Assembly (NCBI GenBank): GCA_903893675.1
Contig: CAITNA010000160.1
Span: 1 to 13,214 of the forward strand
Length of the DNA stretch: 13,214 bases
Origin: an uncultured Micrococcales bacterium
GTDB lineage: Bacteria > Actinomycetota > Actinomycetes > Actinomycetales > Microbacteriaceae
Direction of reading: 5' to 3'
The translations under genes were made by a program, and so were the position numbers. Within the stretch, counting starts at the first letter, position 1. The number at the start of each line of letters is the position of its first letter. The notes under the pieces are model-generated. The model did not search any database. It had not been told where the DNA came from and was given only the letters and a program-made list of their open reading frames with translations. Positions 6,124-13,214 of the stretch are shown one piece after another.

Positions 6124-7408
6124 GTTCGTTCTGAAGGCGGCAACCCTTCCTGACGGTTCGGTGGCAGACGTGAGGGTCAGCGCCGACCGCATTGTCGAAA
6201 TTGGTCAGGGGTTAACCGGCACCGAAGTCATCGATTGCTCCGGGCTCAACCTACTTCCTGGCTTTGTCGATCTGCACACTCACCTTCGCGAACCTGGCTT
6301 CGAGCAGAGCGAGACCGTTCTCACCGGTTCGCAGTCGGCAGCCAAGGGTGGCTTTACCGCCGTTCACGCAATGGCTAACACCAACCCGGTGGCAGACAAC
6401 GCGGCCGTTGTCGAGCAGGTCTGGTCGCTAGGGCAGCGCGCAGGCTACGTAGATGTCTACCCAATCGGAGCCGTAACGGTCGGTCTCGGTGGCCAGCGCC
6501 TTGCCGAACTCGGCAGCATGAACCGCTCGCTCGCGGGCGTGCGCTTATTCAGCGACGACGGCAAGTGCGTCAGCGATCCGCTGGTGATGCGCCGAGCGCT
6601 CGAATACGTAAAGGCGTTCGACGGAGTCATCGCGCAGCACGCCCAAGAGCCACGCCTCACCGAAGGCGCACAGATGAACGCAGGCTCGGTTAGCTCTGAG
6701 CTCGGTTTGGCTGGTTGGCCTGCTGTGGCAGAAGAATCAATCATTGCGCGTGACGTGCTGCTCGCGCAGTCGCTCGATTCGCGCATCCATGTATGTCACC
6801 TATCAACCAAGGGATCTGTCGAAATTGTTCGCTGGGCGAAGGCACAGGGCATCAAGGTGACGGCTGAAGTTACGCCTCACCACCTGCTTCTCACCGATGA
6901 GCTGGCTCGCAACTATGACCCGATCTACAAGGTCAACCCTCCGCTTCGCACCGCGGCAGACGTTGAGGCACTTCGTGAAGCGCTGATCGATGGCACCATC
7001 GACATAATCGCAACCGATCACGCGCCACACCCGAGTGAATCGAAGGACTGCGAGTGGTCTGCAGCCGCATTCGGCATGGTTGGGCTTGAGACCGCAGCAT
7101 CGGTTGCGCAAATGGTTTTGATTGACTCAGGCAAGTCAACTTGGGCACGTCTCGCGGAAGTTCTCTCGCACGCTCCAGCAGCAATCGCGGGCGACACCGA
7201 ACAGGGCAACCCGATTGCGGTTGGCTCGGTGGCCAACCTGGCACTCATCGACGCAAGCGCAGCTCGCAAAATCTCAAAGCACACCGCATCGAAAAGCCAG
7301 AACAACCCGTATGCCGAACTCGAGTTGCCTGGCGAAATTCGCCACACCATCTACCGCGGCTACTTTACGGTGCGCGACGGCGAGCTAGCAAAGGCTGGTC
7401 GACACTAA
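6116..7408 (+). CDS. pyrC: Dihydroorotase, type I
   Basis: PyrC reversibly cyclises carbamoyl-aspartate to dihydroorotate in an amidohydrolase barrel with zinc. The 430-residue length and motifs fit the larger type I class found in Gram-positives. DLHTHLREPG gives the metal ligands His54 and His56 and substrate-binding Arg58. HVCHLSTKGSVEIVRWAKAQG and TAEVTPHHLLLTDE (key residues HLST and PHH) provide further ligands, and ATDHAPH gives Asp301, the general base. The C-terminal segment IYRGYFTVRDGELA is the usual composite-barrel end. AGGAAAGG at 6101-6108 is a good ribosome binding site seven bases before ATG 6116, although the start lies within the end of pyrB. The TAA shares a base with the next ATG. 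It is complete. Confidence 0.96.
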   Translation: MSEFVLKAATLPDGSVADVRVSADRIVEIGQGLTGTEVIDCSGLNLLPGFVDLHTHLREPGFEQSETVLTGSQSAAKGGFTAVHAMANTNPVADNAAVVEQVWSLGQRAGYVDVYPIGAVTVGLGGQRLAELGSMNRSLAGVRLFSDDGKCVSDPLVMRRALEYVKAFDGVIAQHAQEPRLTEGAQMNAGSVSSELGLAGWPAVAEESIIARDVLLAQSLDSRIHVCHLSTKGSVEIVRWAKAQGIKVTAEVTPHHLLLTDELARNYDPIYKVNPPLRTAADVEALREALIDGTIDIIATDHAPHPSESKDCEWSAAAFGMVGLETAASVAQMVLIDSGKSTWARLAEVLSHAPAAIAGDTEQGNPIAVGSVANLALIDASAARKISKHTASKSQNNPYAELELPGEIRHTIYRGYFTVRDGELAKAGRH

Positions 7409-7917
7409 TGCAGAAGTATTTGATGGCGGCAATCAGCATCGCTGTGCTTGCTGTCGCAGTGTTCTTGGTTCTGCGCAGCAGCCGCAGAAAGTCGCGAGCG
7501 CAGGCCTCTGACGGCGAACTCGGCGCGCTTATCGACCTCACTGCGTTGGCAGGCAAGCCAGTAGTCGCAGCCAAAGGGCAATACGTGGCCACCGTGTTCC
7601 GTGACAAGCCGCTCGAGCGCGTGGTCACCGGCGGTCTGATGTATCGCGGCAAGGCTCAGCTTGTGGTCACAGATGAGGGCATCGGAATCGAGCGCGTTGG
7701 CGAAGAGAGTTTCGCCATCCCAGCTAATTTGCTGCTCGAGGTTGGCAGAGCGTCAGCCACCATCGATCGCGGGGTAGAGGCCGACGGCCTGCTCGCAATC
7801 TCTTGGCTGCTTGGGGCAACTCAGGTGACGACTCAGCTGCGCATCGACCGCGCAGAGGACACAGTCGAACTTAATGAAGCTTTGAAACAACTGGTTATGA
7901 AGGATGGTGCTCGATGA
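7408..7917 (+). CDS. Small one-pass membrane protein, possible bacterial PH-like domain
   Basis: The 169-residue product has one hydrophobic helix at about residues 4-22 followed by the basic run RSSRRKSR (23-30), so by the positive-inside rule the remaining 140 residues probably face the cytoplasm. That part looks like a beta-rich domain with a closing helix (VELNEALKQLV near the end). It has no cysteine and no catalytic motif that I can see. A membrane-anchored protein of this shape is commonly found between pyrC and carA in actinobacteria and is usually named PH-like or simply hypothetical; I recognise it by position and architecture, not by strong sequence signature. It overlaps pyrC by one base (TAATG) and carA by four (ATGA), so it is made with the pyrimidine enzymes. 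A role in holding or tuning them at the membrane is only a guess. An in-frame start further upstream would lie inside pyrC and is rejected. Confidence 0.8.
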   Translation: MQKYLMAAISIAVLAVAVFLVLRSSRRKSRAQASDGELGALIDLTALAGKPVVAAKGQYVATVFRDKPLERVVTGGLMYRGKAQLVVTDEGIGIERVGEESFAIPANLLLEVGRASATIDRGVEADGLLAISWLLGATQVTTQLRIDRAEDTVELNEALKQLVMKDGAR

Positions 7918-9040
7918 GCGCGGTATTGGTGCTTGAAGACGGCAGAACTTTTAGGGGCAAGGCCTATGGTGCGCAGGGGCGCAGTCTCGGCGAGCTGGTG
8001 TTTGCCACGGGCATGACCGGCTATCAGGAGACCCTGACCGACCCTTCGTATGCAGGTCAGATTGTGGTGCAGACCGCTCCGCACATCGGCAACACCGGCG
8101 TCAACGCTCGCGACGAGGAGTCGAGTCAGATTTGGGTCGCTGGCTATGTCGTGCGCGATCCGTCTCGCGTGGTTTCGAACTTCCGCGCAGAGAAGTCGCT
8201 AGACGACGAGCTGGTGAAATACGGCATCGTTGGCATCAGCGGCATCGACACTCGCGCTCTGACTCGTCACCTGCGCGACAAGGGCGCCATGCGCGCCGGA
8301 ATCTTTAGCGGCACCGCGGCAGAAGCAAGCACCGACATGCTGCTTGCCATTGTTCGCGGCGGAGCCGAAATGACTGGCCTGTCTCTCAGTGACACAGTCA
8401 CGACCCCAGACGACTACGAAGAGGCTCCAACCGTGGCCGAAGTGGGCCGCGTTGCGATTCTCGACCTGGGCATCAAGCGCTCAACCATCGAGCACATGCT
8501 CTCGCGCGGATTGCGTGTTCGGGTATTCGGAGCCAAGTCTTCGGCCAGCACTCTGACTGCCTGGAACCCAGATGCGGTGTTCTACTCGAATGGTCCCGGT
8601 GACCCACAGGCGGCGGCAGGCCAGGTGGCAACGCTTCGTGAAATCTTGGATGCGCGCATCCCGTTCTTTGGAATCTGCTTCGGCAACCAGTTGCTTGGTC
8701 GCGCACTCGGCTTCGACACATACAAGCTGCCGTTTGGTCACCGCGGAATCAATCAGCCGGTGTTAGACCGCAAGACCGGCAAGGTCGAAGTGACCGCGCA
8801 CAACCACGGCTTCGCGGTGAAAATCGCCGGTCGCGACGATGTCGAGAGCCCGAATGGCTACGGTCGCGTTCGCGTATCGCACGTGTCGCTCAATGACGAT
8901 TGCGTCGAGGGTTTGGAGTGCGTCGACATTCCAGCGTTCTCGGTGCAGTACCACCCGGAGGCCGCTGCCGGCCCACACGACAGCAGCTACCTGTTCGACC
9001 GACTGGTCGAGATGATTCAGAACTCGAAGGTGAGCAACTA

Positions 9041-9041
<1 letters not shown>
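7914..9041 (+). CDS. carA: Carbamoyl-phosphate synthase, small (glutaminase) subunit
   Basis: CarA hydrolyses glutamine and passes ammonia through a tunnel to CarB. The 375-residue protein has the N-terminal CarA domain (LEDGRTFRGKAYG; GELVFATGMTGYQETLTDPSY) and a C-terminal class I glutamine amidotransferase domain. There FFGICFGNQLLGRALG places the nucleophile Cys255, and SVQYHPEAAAGPHDS gives His347 and Glu349 of the triad. The SNGPGDP motif is present, as is the HNHGFAV block. The GICFGNQ form, with Asn where enterobacterial CarA has His, is normal for actinobacteria. It starts at ATG 7914, overlapping the upstream gene by four bases, and its TAA shares a base with carB ATG. It is complete and its partner follows directly. 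Confidence 0.97.

Positions 9042-13214
<4,173 letters not shown>

Noticed and set aside
7141..7407. Upstream extension of the small membrane protein
   Set aside because: It lies wholly within pyrC and reads as out-of-frame, Arg-rich sequence; ATG 7408 begins the membrane helix and overlaps the pyrC stop.
8664..8690. CarA Asn in GICFGNQ in place of His, as a possible defect
   Set aside because: The nucleophile Cys255 and the His347/Glu349 pair are present, and this variant is normal in actinobacterial CarA.

Overview
This window comes from an actinobacterium, most likely a member of the Micrococcales close to Microbacteriaceae and possibly one of the small-genome aquatic lineages. The reasons are a moderately high GC content judged by eye, the gene order aroE-aroC-aroK-aroB-aroQ-efp-nusB-pyrR-pyrB-pyrC-(small membrane protein)-carA-carB, the palindromic PGKGP loop in EF-P, the GICFGNQ nucleophile motif in CarA, and a mycobacterial-style PyrR-binding hairpin over the pyrR ribosome binding site. 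All recognisable complete genes lie on the + strand, and most are separated by 0-50 bases or overlap. The genus assignment is inference.

Layout. Bases 1-66 do not continue the first gene; they may be a minus-strand coding scrap joined to aroE. Bases 67-300 are the C-terminal end of shikimate dehydrogenase (aroE). Bases 334-3547 hold aroC, aroK, aroB and aroQ, which together with aroE cover five of the seven shikimate-pathway steps (3-dehydroquinate synthesis, dehydration, dehydroshikimate reduction, shikimate phosphorylation, chorismate synthesis). Bases 3602-4582 hold efp (translation through polyproline) and nusB (antitermination), probably from their own weak promoter. Bases 4583-9041 and onward are the pyrimidine operon: a leader with a PyrR-binding hairpin, then pyrR, pyrB, pyrC, a one-pass membrane protein with a possible PH-like domain, carA and carB. 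CarA and CarB make carbamoyl phosphate, PyrB makes carbamoyl aspartate and PyrC closes it to dihydroorotate. PyrR senses the end products and should shut translation of its own gene, and by coupling the rest, through the hairpin.

Most unusual feature. The carB reading frame never stops. At about base 11681 (residue 881) the CarB sequence ends and the same frame continues without a stop to the window edge as the C-terminal half of a UvrD/Rep-type helicase of the actinobacterial AdnA/AdnB kind. The join falls at a Gly-Ala-Ser-Glu tract that fits both CarB and the helicase motif III region. The product would lack the CarB allosteric domain and the helicase Walker A motif, so an assembly or amplification chimera, or a rearranged pseudogene, is more likely than a working fusion enzyme. 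Together with the broken left end of aroE, both ends of this window look non-native while the middle is an ordinary, well-ordered housekeeping region.

I see no rRNA, tRNA, insertion sequence, CRISPR array or convincing intrinsic terminator. No stretch longer than 300 bases lacks a gene.
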